The notes beneath the pieces are model-generated. The model was given only the letters and a program-made list of their open reading frames with translations. It was not told the DNA's origin and did no database searches. A stretch of 64,000 bases of DNA from Crotalaria pallida (lineage: Eukaryota > Streptophyta > Magnoliopsida > Fabales > Fabaceae), in assembly GCA_037953625.1 (NCBI GenBank), contig CM075649.1:107389290-107453289 (forward strand), in the 5' to 3' direction. This document shows positions 21,601-31,546 of this stretch, piece after piece. The first letter of the stretch is position 1. Each line of letters opens with the position of its first letter. The position numbers and the translations under genes are program-made.

Positions 21601-24020
21601 TGATTTTAAAATATTTTCGGGGCTGGTTAAAAGTGATTTTTCAAAACGATTCTTGGCTGCCCAGAATAGTTCGAACATGCTTCTAAATGATTAAATGGGT
21701 ACCAGTGATTTAAAGTAAAGTTTTCAAATAATGATTGGTTTAAGCAAAAGCCGGATTAAAAAACGGTTATGTTTTAAGTCTTCCGACAAGGAATGAGAAG
21801 TGTCTAAGTTACGGAAAAAGATTTTCTTAGTACAAGTTAATAACATAAGTGTATTCTATTTAGTACGAGGAATAATCTTAAAGACGCGGGAATGGGACAG
21901 CATGCAGCATAAAAGGATACGAGGAGACGGTACGCACTATATAGCTGGGTCTCAGGTGAGAGAGAATCTATCCTTAGACACTGTGGTGTTTAGGTGATTT
22001 AGTAGGACGTCCCGTATCATCTCAAAGATCGGGACTAAGTGGTTGGAGTCAGTAGTATAAGTGGCAATTGTTTGCCTTGTGTGGCCACTTATACGAAGGT
22101 GACAAAAACCACACTGTTGATTGTGTGATGTTATGTGTTGTTAGCATGTTTATATTCATTTATTTAAGTATGTATGCCGATATTGGATGTTGTTGATTTT
22201 TAGGAGTAATGCGCTGACGGACGTCTGTTACGTCCTGAGAATAAAAGAGATATAAATAAGTTGATGAAAACAAATGATGATAAAAGATATAAAGAGGAAA
22301 CCGAGGAGATAAGGGTTGAGGTTGGGGAAAGTATAAAATGATAACGCTGAGAACGAGCCAGAGCTGGGGATAGTGAGAATGATTGTGAAGTGAGATGTGA
22401 AACCTTGTCCACATTTTGGGAAGAAGCTTAGTGTTGAGTTGAGCTTGCTCCTCCATTAACACTCACCCAAAAATGTGATGTTGAAAAGAATATTTTGTGA
22501 AAGCTAATGATATGAGATTTCCAAAGAGTTTATGAAAGGTGCTTGGGTGAGAAGTGAGATTGTTTTTGAGAAAGGTTGAGAATGTTAAGAAGGATTGGGA
22601 AAGTGAGATGAGAATTCCGTGATGTGATCCCAGCTCTGTGCTATGTGTGATGTGATGAGAAAAAGATTGTGCCAAGATTAGTGGTCGGGACTCATTGAAG
22701 GGCTACATGAAGGATGGGCCGACCTTAGGTCAATTAAAAAGATTAAAAGACTTAAAAGACATACGCGGTGAGGTATGAGAGTGCGAAGTAGTGGAGAGGA
22801 AGATACTATGGGTGTCTATGGATACTCAGGTGGGGATTGCAGGAGGGGAGGACGATGACGGTGAAACGTCAATAAGTCTAGAGTATGTTTCTAGGCAGAA
22901 CGAACTCCACAAGTGGCGCACTAACGTGGTGGGGACTGGGTCCAATGCCGTGGCAAGTTCTGCGGGCCCACTAGAAACATACTGTCGCCCCCTCGATGCA
23001 AGTCTACAACAGTGGAGAGGGACTGGAACGGGGCAATGTGTTTTTGATTATATGATATGATTTGAGGCTGAGACCTCCTGGCTTGGAGCCATTGTTGAGA
23101 CAGCTGTCATGCCCGCGTGGTAAAGGTCCTGTACTCCTATTGGCTTCCGACTAGGTTGGGTGGATGACCGAGGAGATGTAGACGTGAGTGATAGTCGAAA
23201 ACGAAACGAGTATTTGATGAAGTCTGAAAGTTTTCCCTATCATGAAAGAGTGTAGATTGATAGTACAGAATGAATAGAGGAATATGATTGTGAAAGAGGG
23301 AGAGAGAGAATGAAAGGTGACAACAAAGATGATACTAAGCAAAGCCAGTAATGATGATAATGAAAATAGTATGCTTGATTGTTGTGTGCTTGTGTGTTGT
23401 ATTGTATGTGGTGTGGTCCTTCTATCTTACCTATCGTAATTCCACGCCGTCGACAATTCGTCGTTCGGATCGCTTACTCTCTCCTGTTCGTTGTTCTATC
23501 GGTGCTGCTGATATCGCAACGGGCAGATGGAGCATCGTAAAGGGTTCATCACACTAGAGGGATGGGAGCGGAAGCCTAAACGACAGTAAGGAAGTAACAA
23601 CGGAGGTGACTTCACTTTCGGGGATAAAGGAACGGTGCCAAGAGAAGGGAATCTCCATCCGGTGGTCTTCATCAGAGTAACGCAGCGGAAGCAGTAGCAG
23701 TAAATTTAGTTTAGGACATGATTGGTGTCAAGGATTACCAAGCAATGTGCCGCTCTTGTATTCAAAGCTAAGTTCTTACATCTGTATTGAGGCCTACTCT
23801 TTTTGGAAAATCGAACCATGTAATCTTTTGGAAAATATCATGATGATTTGGAAATAATTCTTTTACGAAAATAAATGTTTTAGTAACACTCGGATTTCAG
23901 CAAAAGGACTTTTAAATGCAACAATGACTTTTCAACAATGCGTTTACAAAAAAAAAAATCTGGCCTCAATTTTTGCAACCTCAAGTAAATATTTTGGTTT
24001 ACGAAAATCGGGCTGTTACA
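18636..24020 (+). repeat. Element D 3' LTR (5.4 kb)
   Basis: Begins TGTAACACCCCGCAAATT and ends GGGCTGTTACA. It includes TG-rich sequence near 18985-19060, a zone of CCTAAT/GATTAA words at 19090-19400, and blocks shared with solo LTR E (22420-22480 with 44690-44750; 22784-23180 with 45211-45640). No frame in it is conserved in E. Confidence 0.85.
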
Positions 24021-27000
24021 CGATCCTTGAATCTCAAAATGCCATCCGATCCTAATTGGAAATCTGGTTCCACTCCTTCTATCCCTAGTCTTTTCTTCTC
24101 TAGAAGCTCTTCATCCACTTGTTTTAGGTTTCGGACTTGACCCACAAACTCATTTGTGATTTGTAATATTCCTAACTTGATGCAATTTGGTTTGAACTGA
24201 ACTGCCAAATTCAAGTTTCGGAATTCTTCAATTAATTCAGCTTCTTTCACCATCATCGATCTCATATGCAAAGTCTTTCTACTCAACGCATCAGCTACGA
24301 TATTGGCTTTTCCAGGGTGGTAATGTAATTCAAAGTCGTAATCCTTTAAGAATTCCATCCACCTACGTTGCCTCATATTCAGCTCCTTTTGGTCAAAAAG
24401 ATACTTTAGACTTTTATGGTTACTGAATACTTGGAACGTATTACCATACAGGTAATGTCTCCATATTTTCAAGGCAAAGACAATAGCAGCCAACTCCAAA
24501 TCATGGGTAGGATAATTCTCCTCATGCACCTTCAACTGTCGCGACGCATAAGCAATAACTCTTCCTTCTTGCATCAGAACACAACCTAGACCTTGTTTTG
24601 ATGCATCACAGTAAACATCAAAATTTTTCTGGGGATCGGGCAGAGTTAACACTAGAGACGATGTTAACTTGTCCTTTAAAATTTGGAAACTAACTTCACA
24701 CTTCTCATTCCAAACAAAAGGTTGCTCCTTCCTAGTCAGGCGGGTTAAAGGAAGAGCCAACTTAGAAAATCCTTCGATGAACTTCCGATAGTAACCGGCT
24801 AGACCAAGAAAACTTCTAACTTCGGTAACAGACTTTGGCCTCTCCCATTTCAACACTGCTTCTACTTTAGCTGGGTCTACGACAACACCATCTCTTGAAA
24901 TTACATGCCCCAAGAAATTGACTTTTTCAAGCCAAAATTCACACTTGGCTAACTTGGCATATAATTTCTTTTCCTTCAGAGTCTCTAAAACAATCTTCAA
25001 ATGATTGGCATCCTCCTCCGGGGTCTTTGAATAGATGAGTATATCATCTATAAACACCACAACAAAGGAATCCAAATAAGGTCGGAACACTCTATTCATG
25101 TAATCCATGAATATTGCTGGAGCATTGGTTAAACCAAAAGGCATCACCAAATACTCGTAGTGTCCATACCTTGATCTAAAAGCTGTCTTCGGAATATCTT
25201 CCTCTCTTACTCTGATTTGATGATATCCTGACCTCAAATCAATCTTCGAAAACACGGATGCTCCTCTAACATGGTCCATCAGGTCATCTATTCTAGGCAG
25301 TGGGTACTTATTTTTGATAGTGACCTTATTTAACTGCCTATAGTCTATACACATTCGCATGGATCCATCCTTCTTTTTGACAAACAAAATAGGCGCACCC
25401 CATGGTGACACACTGGGTCGGATGAATTGCTTCTGCAGCAAATCTTCCACTTGCTTCTTCAGTTCAGCTAATTCGGTTGGAGCCATACGATAAGGAGCAA
25501 TAGAAATAGGACCAGTACCAGGAACTAGATCGATACTAAATTCTATTTCTCGATGCGGTGGCAAACCGGGAACTTCATCAGGAAACACTTCGGGAAAATC
25601 TCGAATAATCGGGATTTCCTCTATCTTTGGCTCATCTTTCTTTTCTTCTACTACCACAGAAAACAGACAAACGTACTCTTCAGGTTGCACCTCAGGCGAC
25701 TTTTTACCGGGAAAAACAATCGTTCGGGTCTTGCAATCGATCACCACTTGGTTAGTTGCTAGCCAATCCATCCCCAAAATAACGTCAAGCTGGGACAACG
25801 GTAGACAGATTAAATCTACTCTAGAGGACAAACTTCCTATATTGACGGAACATCCAAAACATGCTCTTGACGTAGTCACCGGCACATTCGAAGGAGTACA
25901 CACCTTAAGTCTAAACGGTGTCTCCGAAACGGGTAAACACAATCGCTTAACGCATTCCTCAGAGGTGAAAGAATGCGTAGCACCAGAATCGAATAAAAAG
26001 CGACAAGGCATGCCATTGAGAAGATGGTTACCTTGCACGAGATTGTCTGCCTGCTCCGCTTCTGATCCGGACATGGTAAAAACTTTCCCGTTCACCCATG
26101 GCTTGTTTCCCGCACCCTGATTGTTCTGACGCTGGGGTTGATGACAGAGACGAGTGATGTGACCAGCCCTTCCACAATTGTAGCAAACCGGTGGTTTGTC
26201 TCTCCAACACTCCCTTCCAAGATGGAATCTTTGACATTTGTTGCACATAGCACTAGGGGCTGGGAGACTGGGTGCTCCAGAAGATGATGCACTTCCTTTT
26301 CCTTTCTGTGGATAAGGACCTCTCCGATTCTTGTTACCACTCCTATGCTGATTGCGATGTGGCCCAAAATCTCCTTGTCCAATATCCTTCTTGACACTAT
26401 TCCTTTCAAAAATGCGGCAAGTACTAACCAGCGTTGGATAGTGTCGGATCCTTTGCACACTTACAGCTAATTTGATATCGGATCTCATTCCATTCTCGAA
26501 TCGTGTGCACTTGGAATGTTCATCGAGGTGATACTGGAAGTATGGCGAGTACTTCATCAGCTCTTCAAATTTCTCAGCATACTGGTCCACTGACAGATTT
26601 CCTTGCTTTAAATCGAGGAACTCCATTTCCTTCTGCAGCCTGATGTCATCCGGGAAATACTTCTCGAGAAACTTTTCTGTGAAGATTCCCCAAGTAAACT
26701 CTACTTGATCGAACTCCAGGAATTGACGAGTTTGGTTCCACCACGTAGCAGCTTCACCAGTGAGCACGCAAGCAGCAAACGTGACCTTTTGCGATTCCGA
26801 CAGAGTCAGCATTCTAAAGATTTTATTCATCTCGTCAAGCCAGAACTGAGCTTGCTCGGGACGACGACCACCCGAGAAGCTAGGGGGTTTGCACTTCCTA
26901 AAGGAATCTAAGCCTTGAAATTCCGCTGGGGTTCCATTGCTTGGAGGATGGTTGTGTTGCATATTCTCTAGAACTGCAGCCATACGGGTCAAAGCCTCTG

Positions 27001-27028
27001 CAATGTTAGCGTTATTTCTTCCGGCCAT
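24021..27028 (-). pseudogene. gag-pol: Element B gag-pol: gag, protease, RT, RNase H; integrase lost
   Basis: A single open frame from ATG 27028 runs through 1002 residues until it meets element D. Residues about 50-210 are the gag core (WW and EKYFPDDIR blocks). A CCHC knuckle CYNCGRAGHITRLC is at about 282-295. The protease LFDSGATHSF is at about 345, with ILGMDWL downstream. RT blocks include CIDYRQLNKV, IDLRSGYHQI, MPFGLTNAPAIF and FIDDILIYS. RNase H follows with YCDAS, LELAAIVFAL and VADALSRK. In RNase H the third acidic residue is changed: FSNHKSL where FSDHKSL is usual (codon at 24420-24422), which should abolish the enzyme. Integrase and chromodomain are gone. The closest relative in the window is element C. 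Confidence 0.88.
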
Positions 27029-27169
27029 CTAGTCTTACAGAATCCAAAGGGGAAACTTAATTAGATTCTGTGAATTCTAGTCTTATACTACAAACATCAA
27101 AAACATCATGTCATGATATGCAATGGTTAGTGTGTAAGGCCACACTCCAAGGCCGAGAGTCGAACCATT

Positions 27170-27181
27170 GCTTTGATACCA
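27170..27181 (-). promoter_or_regulatory. Element B primer binding site
   Basis: TGGTATCAAAGC on the minus strand, one base off the usual tRNA-iMet site TGGTATCAGAGC, five bases after the end of the 5' LTR at 27187. Confidence 0.85.
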
Positions 27182-27186
27182 CTAAA

Positions 27187-27706
27187 TGTGACGACCCAAC
27201 TTTTATTCCAAAGTAAAATATAAATATTTAGAAAATACGACCATTTTTTTTCTTTGAAACTAAAAGTCAGTCATCATCCATTATCAAATCTTGTGGAATT
27301 ATACAAACATCGAGTCATGAAGACAAGTGATGTAACATCATATTTCATTCATATTAAAAAGGTTACGTACCACATTCTTCATTTAAACAAAATACATAAT
27401 TACTTGATTTAACACTCTAGGTCATTACCTTATATTACATATATTACAACAAAATTCATAATAACCTAGAGCATATGGTTCATGACTCAAAATATAAAAT
27501 AGTATAGATAAGAGAAACCATTGGGATTCTCGATCTAAGCGAACGCATACGGGAATATGGGTTAGGATGGAAGAAGATAACTTCCACATCCCCCTCATAT
27601 GTAGCCCTATGGTTCTCAAAATTCCACCCCCCATTTGGGAGCGGCCTCATCTCCACGCAAAACATGTTCCTCGCCATCACCTACACAAGGGACTGGGAGT
27701 GAGTCA
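27187..27706 (-). repeat. Element B 5' LTR, segment 4 (LTR end)
   Basis: The last 520 bp of the LTR in element sense, nearly identical to 15024-15542. Element C begins at 27707, after the duplicated AGTCA (27702-27706). Confidence 0.9.
27480..27677 (-). CDS. LTR-encoded small protein of element B, 5' LTR copy
   Basis: A second copy of the 65-residue LTR frame, differing from the 15316-15513 copy by about one residue (Phe for Cys before HPNP). The ATG is at 27677. Element C has inserted only about 30 bp upstream, between the polypyrimidine stretch and the rest of the LTR, so this copy is cut off from its promoter although its frame is intact. See the B 3' LTR copy and the element C copies for the comparison. 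Confidence 0.5.
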   Translation of the reverse strand: MARNMFCVEMRPLPNGGWNFENHRATYEGDVEVIFFHPNPYSRMRSLRSRIPMVSLIYTILYFES

Positions 27707-28127
27707 TGTAACACCCCAAAATTTTAATTCTCGATTAATGAAATGTTAATTATAATTTAATTATAATTAATAGTTTTCAAATTAATCCTTGATTAAAATA
27801 TGTGTGTATATAATTAGCTTGCATGTGAGAAATTATTTAATAAATAATTTAAATGCCTAAAATGTATATTTTGCATATTAGTCCCTGGGTTGGGACCTAG
27901 AAGCAATTATAGGAAAGGTTTTGGAGAGAAAGTAAATAAAATAATTATTTTTCAAAATCTGGGCGAAATACTCGAGTATTACTCAGAATACTCGAGTAAT
28001 CTGGGTCAAACTGCACGAGTTAGTGCGTTTGATGAGTCACAGCCAACGATTCCTTTCGTTGACACGAAAACGTCTTCAAGCCACCTCCATGGCAGTCGTG
28101 TCGCGACGCATGATGCCTCTCTATGCC

Positions 28128-28134
28128 TATAAAA
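28128..28134 (+). promoter_or_regulatory. TATA box in element C 5' LTR
   Basis: TATAAAA in CCTATAAAAGCTCATCTTC, about 420 bp into the LTR. The region just upstream is GC-richer, with ACGTC-like and GATGAGTCAC words. No ATG occurs between the expected start (about 28160) and the splice donor at 28400. An identical copy is at 35858-35864 in the 3' LTR. Confidence 0.7.
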
Positions 28135-28399
28135 GCTCATCTTCAACCCTTAGCCAAGAATTTTGCTTAACTTGGTTGAAATTGAAGAAGTTAGGGTTTC
28201 TGAGTTGTGAGCTTCGATTCTCTTTCTCTGCATTGATTTGAAACACAAACCAAACACGAATACAAAGCTTACATCTTGATCTTTGTATAGAGAGTGAAAT
28301 CGTGAGATTTGAGTGAGTAAGCTAAGAGAATTGAAGAATTGAAGTGAAGCTGTTCTTGCTCGAGTTGGTGTCTGGAGCTTACTTTGATCATCGATTTCG

Positions 28400-30070
28400 G
28401 TAAGCTCGTGAATCCCTGAGTCTCAAACTTAATTCCTTTAGTTAGTTCATGTTGCATAGAGTTAATAAATCTAATTTTCCCCAATTTAAATCTCTGTTCC
28501 ATGTACAAACCAATTCCATTTTGGTATGGTACTCAAAATGCTCTGCTCATGGTTCTTGAAGTTGGTCTGAGGAGTTTGGAGTCTCTTTCTTGCCAAGTTT
28601 CGTTTGGAAAACATCTGAAAGGTAAGGGGAAGTAATTATATTCACTAGATAGAGTTTGAAATCCATTAAATGTGTTAGAGAGCCACCAAGAGGCTCTAAG
28701 GGCTTAGATTCTATAGGAACTTTGGTTTGGAGACCAATCCATGCTCTAAATCTGTATTGAGCAAGTTTGTTATCATGTATGTGAACCTGAATGAGCTTTG
28801 TTTCATGAAGATTATGCTTATTGTGTGATTTGAGGTATTGAGTTGTTAAAATGCCTTTTTGTGCATAATCAATGATTTCTCTGTCAATTCTGTGTTTTGA
28901 ATTGAAATAAGTATTGTAACATGTTTGATTAATGATATGTTAACTCTGTTGATCCCTGAAATGGACTTAAATTGAGTAGAAATGAAAATGGCATGTTAAA
29001 ACCAGTTTTCAATACTGTCAGTTGCGGAACACTCGAGTAAATGGCAAAGTACTCGAGTGAATCGTGTTCAAAATAAAGTAAATTTCATAAGAACACTCGA
29101 GTATTTTGTTTTTCCTACTCGAGTATTGGGCATGAACTGAGAATTGTTATAGGTCAAACACTCGAGTCATTCAAAGTCACTCGAGTATTCTGGAAAAGTC
29201 CAAGAACACTCGAGTAACTCATGAACTACTCGAGTAAATTATTGAAAGTAAAACCCAAATCCTCAGAAAGACATGAACACTCGAGTAAGCTTAAGAACAC
29301 TCGAGTAATCTGGAAAATCTCCAGAACACTCGAGTATTCTGAACTTTACTCGAGTAAAATGCCCAGAGTCTGAAAACATCATTTTCAATTCTAACTTAAT
29401 TAATTAAGGAATTATTAAAGGTAATTCAAGGGATCAAGACTTAGAGAAATTGATCAATACAATTCGATCGTTTGGTGACGATCCTTTTTGATAAAAATTA
29501 AGCCTAGGTGGCTAGTAAAGTATTAATCAATTTCCCCTAAGTCTAAAATGCATTCATTCTGGAGTTTGGATGGTAGGACGTATTCATGTTCGATAAACAT
29601 GAGGAGGGCCTCTGGGAGTGCCAATACGCTTGCTTGATGACACGTCGCTGACGTGGTCGGCTTTGTGGATGCCGATATGGATATATCGTTTGGATGACGA
29701 TCCGTTTGGATGACGGGATATGCTCGGGTGGCATGGATACCAAGCTTGTCGTGTACATTCTAGGTGAATGTACGAATTGTTGTATACCTAGGAATACAAC
29801 GCACTGTGGAGTGCTGGGTTGTCAGGGATGGACGTCAGAGAGTGACTTAGAAAATGTGGAGATAAGTTGAGAGTTAAAGTCATGCATCATGTCATTCACC
29901 TAATGCAATTGATATACCTGAACTAAGTGTGAACATCCTATGTGCATCTGATACTTGCTAAATGCTAATTGTGATTGTTATTAATTGATGCATTATTATC
30001 TTTCATATGTTGCATGATTTATTCTCTATTGATTATGTGAGTAGAATTGCTTACCCCTATGCCCTTGTAG
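28400..30070 (+). other. Candidate intron in element C LTR
   Basis: Donor TTTCG|GTAAGC at 28400 and acceptor CCCCTATGCCCTTGTAG ending at 30070. Splicing would place an ATG-free leader directly before the LTR-encoded protein. The intron holds the main ACTCGAGT cluster. It is repeated in the 3' LTR at about 36130-37800. Confidence 0.45.
29031..29355. repeat. Cluster of 12 ACTCGAGT palindromes (C 5' LTR)
   Basis: Twelve exact copies of the 8-bp palindrome in 325 bp, spaced irregularly by about 15-60 bp, mostly as AACACTCGAGTA. A matching cluster is at 36761-37085. Related clusters lie in B (16616-16731, 40066-40182, 58070-58170) and F (49668-49742, 57570-57645). Confidence 0.9.
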
Positions 30071-30073
30071 ATG

Positions 30074-30544
30074 ATGTCTCGCTACATTGCTTGCATCGAG
30101 ATCCGGCCACTTCCTAGTGGCGTATGGATCTATGAGGACCATCGCGCGGTGTATGAGGGGGAGGTAGAGTTCACATTCTACCACCCTAATCCGCTGATGC
30201 GATTCCGTCCTCGTAGGTTTAGGATTCCCATCATATACACTATGCATGTACCCCCGTTTTATACTTATCATGGACCACCTCCCATGCGACCAGCTCGCTC
30301 TTACCATAGCTTTCGTTTTCAACCTACCCGCTCTCACCCTTTTTCTTCGAGAGTCGTCCGCGAGGAGACTCCCCTATCTGATCCGAGGAGCCCAGTCAGG
30401 GTTTCACCATCACCTGACCCGGTACCCAGTGGTAGGGTACACTCTCCTTCGGATGAGATCGAGGAGGATCCGGTGGAGGACGAGAGTGGGAGCGAGCCTG
30501 TCGTGCATTCTACTGGGAGTGACTGGAGGGACGACGATCCCTAG
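30074..30544 (+). CDS. LTR-encoded protein of element C, 5' LTR copy
   Basis: A 156-residue frame starting at the conserved ATG (30074) just after a candidate acceptor; an extra ATG three bases earlier is not shared by the other copies. Residues 1-52 form a compact core rich in Arg, Pro and aromatics (RPLP, W, HRA, YEG, HPNP, RIP) shared with element B's LTR protein. Residues about 58-90 are rich in Pro, Tyr and Arg, about 90-125 are Ser/Pro-rich, and the end is strongly acidic (EIEEDPVEDESGSE and a final WRDDDP). There is no signal peptide, membrane segment or known retroviral domain. Its place upstream of gag within the LTR recalls LTR-encoded regulators of other retroelements only by position; the function is unknown. 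Confidence 0.55.
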   Translation: MSRYIACIEIRPLPSGVWIYEDHRAVYEGEVEFTFYHPNPLMRFRPRRFRIPIIYTMHVPPFYTYHGPPPMRPARSYHSFRFQPTRSHPFSSRVVREETPLSDPRSPVRVSPSPDPVPSGRVHSPSDEIEEDPVEDESGSEPVVHSTGSDWRDDDP

Positions 30545-31262
30545 GTACATGTATATGGTGTATGGTGTGGATCTGAGGATCCGGTGTGTGGAGGAGATGT
30601 GCTGCTGCTGCTGTGATGATGATGCTACTACCTTATTACCTATGTTTTTGGGAGACTACTGCTGCTACTACTACTGCATCTGATGCTGATGGATCTACAT
30701 GACTATCCCTGGGGTTGTATTTTGGTTATATATATAGTGTACATATGTTTTACTCTAGGGTTATAGTATCATGGTAATGTAGATCTGTTTATATGGACTT
30801 GTTATATTTTGGAACTTGGTGACTTATCTCATGGACTATGTATCTATGACTCTTTCATATATATGAAAATCTATGTTTATATTATATCGGTTGCATAGTC
30901 CAGTAATTTCCGCTTACTCTGATTTAACTTATAAAAGAGCTCGACTATAAGTATTAATTGACGGTATCAGTTTTATTGAACAAAGTATGGGTAGCTTCAA
31001 TTGATTGTAAAATGTAAAGAAATTTCTAAAGAACGAATGTTATCCTGTTTGAGAAAAGATTTTAGAAATCGCCGAACTCGATACAAGTGTTTTAAAGGAT
31101 TTTAGAAATTATTCTCCAAGAGTTCCATTTGATGAATTGTGCACCCACAATAAAGAAAATTTTACTTACCATATTTTCTTAGCACACAAGTCCATATATT
31201 ATCCAATAGAAAGTATAATTACTATATTATATTTGGGTAATCCGGAAGGGTGTCACACTTAG

Positions 31263-31274
31263 TGGTATCAGAGC
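31263..31274 (+). promoter_or_regulatory. Element C primer binding site
   Basis: TGGTATCAGAGC, complementary to initiator methionine tRNA, five bases after the 5' LTR. Confidence 0.93.
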
Positions 31275-31546
31275 AAAAGTCAGATCCTGTGGTAGTAGAA
31301 GTGGTTCCAGAAAGGTAGCCATCAACATCAAGCAGGTATCTCCAAAGCGCTTATTACCTTGAATGCTGTTATTTTGATTGTTAAAGGTTTGAATACCTTG
31401 AATTGTTTGTATCTTGTCTCTTTTGAGTACAAGACGCAATTGATTGTAGATCTAATAAGCTTAGGATAGAGCCTTAGGATAGGTGGTGTAATGGAAGTTT
31501 CTCTAGTTCAACATATGTGACCGTAAGCCCATAGCGCAGGTCTAAT

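Larger units (their letters stand above)
17129..24020 (+). mobile_element. Element D: large-LTR, non-coding retrotransposon, 5' LTR truncated
   Basis: Plus-strand element. The 3' LTR is 18636-24020 (5385 bp, TGTAACACCCC to GGCTGTTACA). Only the last 222 bp of the 5' LTR survive (17129-17350), nearly identical to the matching part of the 3' LTR. A tRNA-iMet type primer site TGGTATCAGAGCC follows at 17354-17366, and a purine-rich tract GTTGGGGAGAA lies just before 18636. The internal region of 1.3 kb has no gag or pol, so D depended on other elements. It sits in B's pol; its right flank is 24021, while its left flank has been lost with part of B. Confidence 0.85.
27707..31257 (+). repeat. Element C 5' LTR (3551 bp)
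   Basis: Begins TGTAACACCCC, ends GGGTGTCACA. It contains, in order, two ACTCGAGT palindromes (27969-28000), a TATA box (28128), a splice donor (28400), a 12-copy ACTCGAGT cluster (29031-29355), an acceptor (30070) and a 157-codon frame (30074-30544). The long distance from TATA box to LTR end means most of it would be transcribed leader. Confidence 0.92.

Noticed and set aside
22791..23060. 89-residue frame in element D's LTR
   Set aside because: The homologous block in solo LTR E has stops in this frame, so the DNA rather than the protein is conserved.
29031..29355. CRISPR-like spacing of an 8-bp repeat
   Set aside because: The repeat is 8 bp, the spacing is irregular, and it lies in a plant LTR; it is reported as palindrome clusters.
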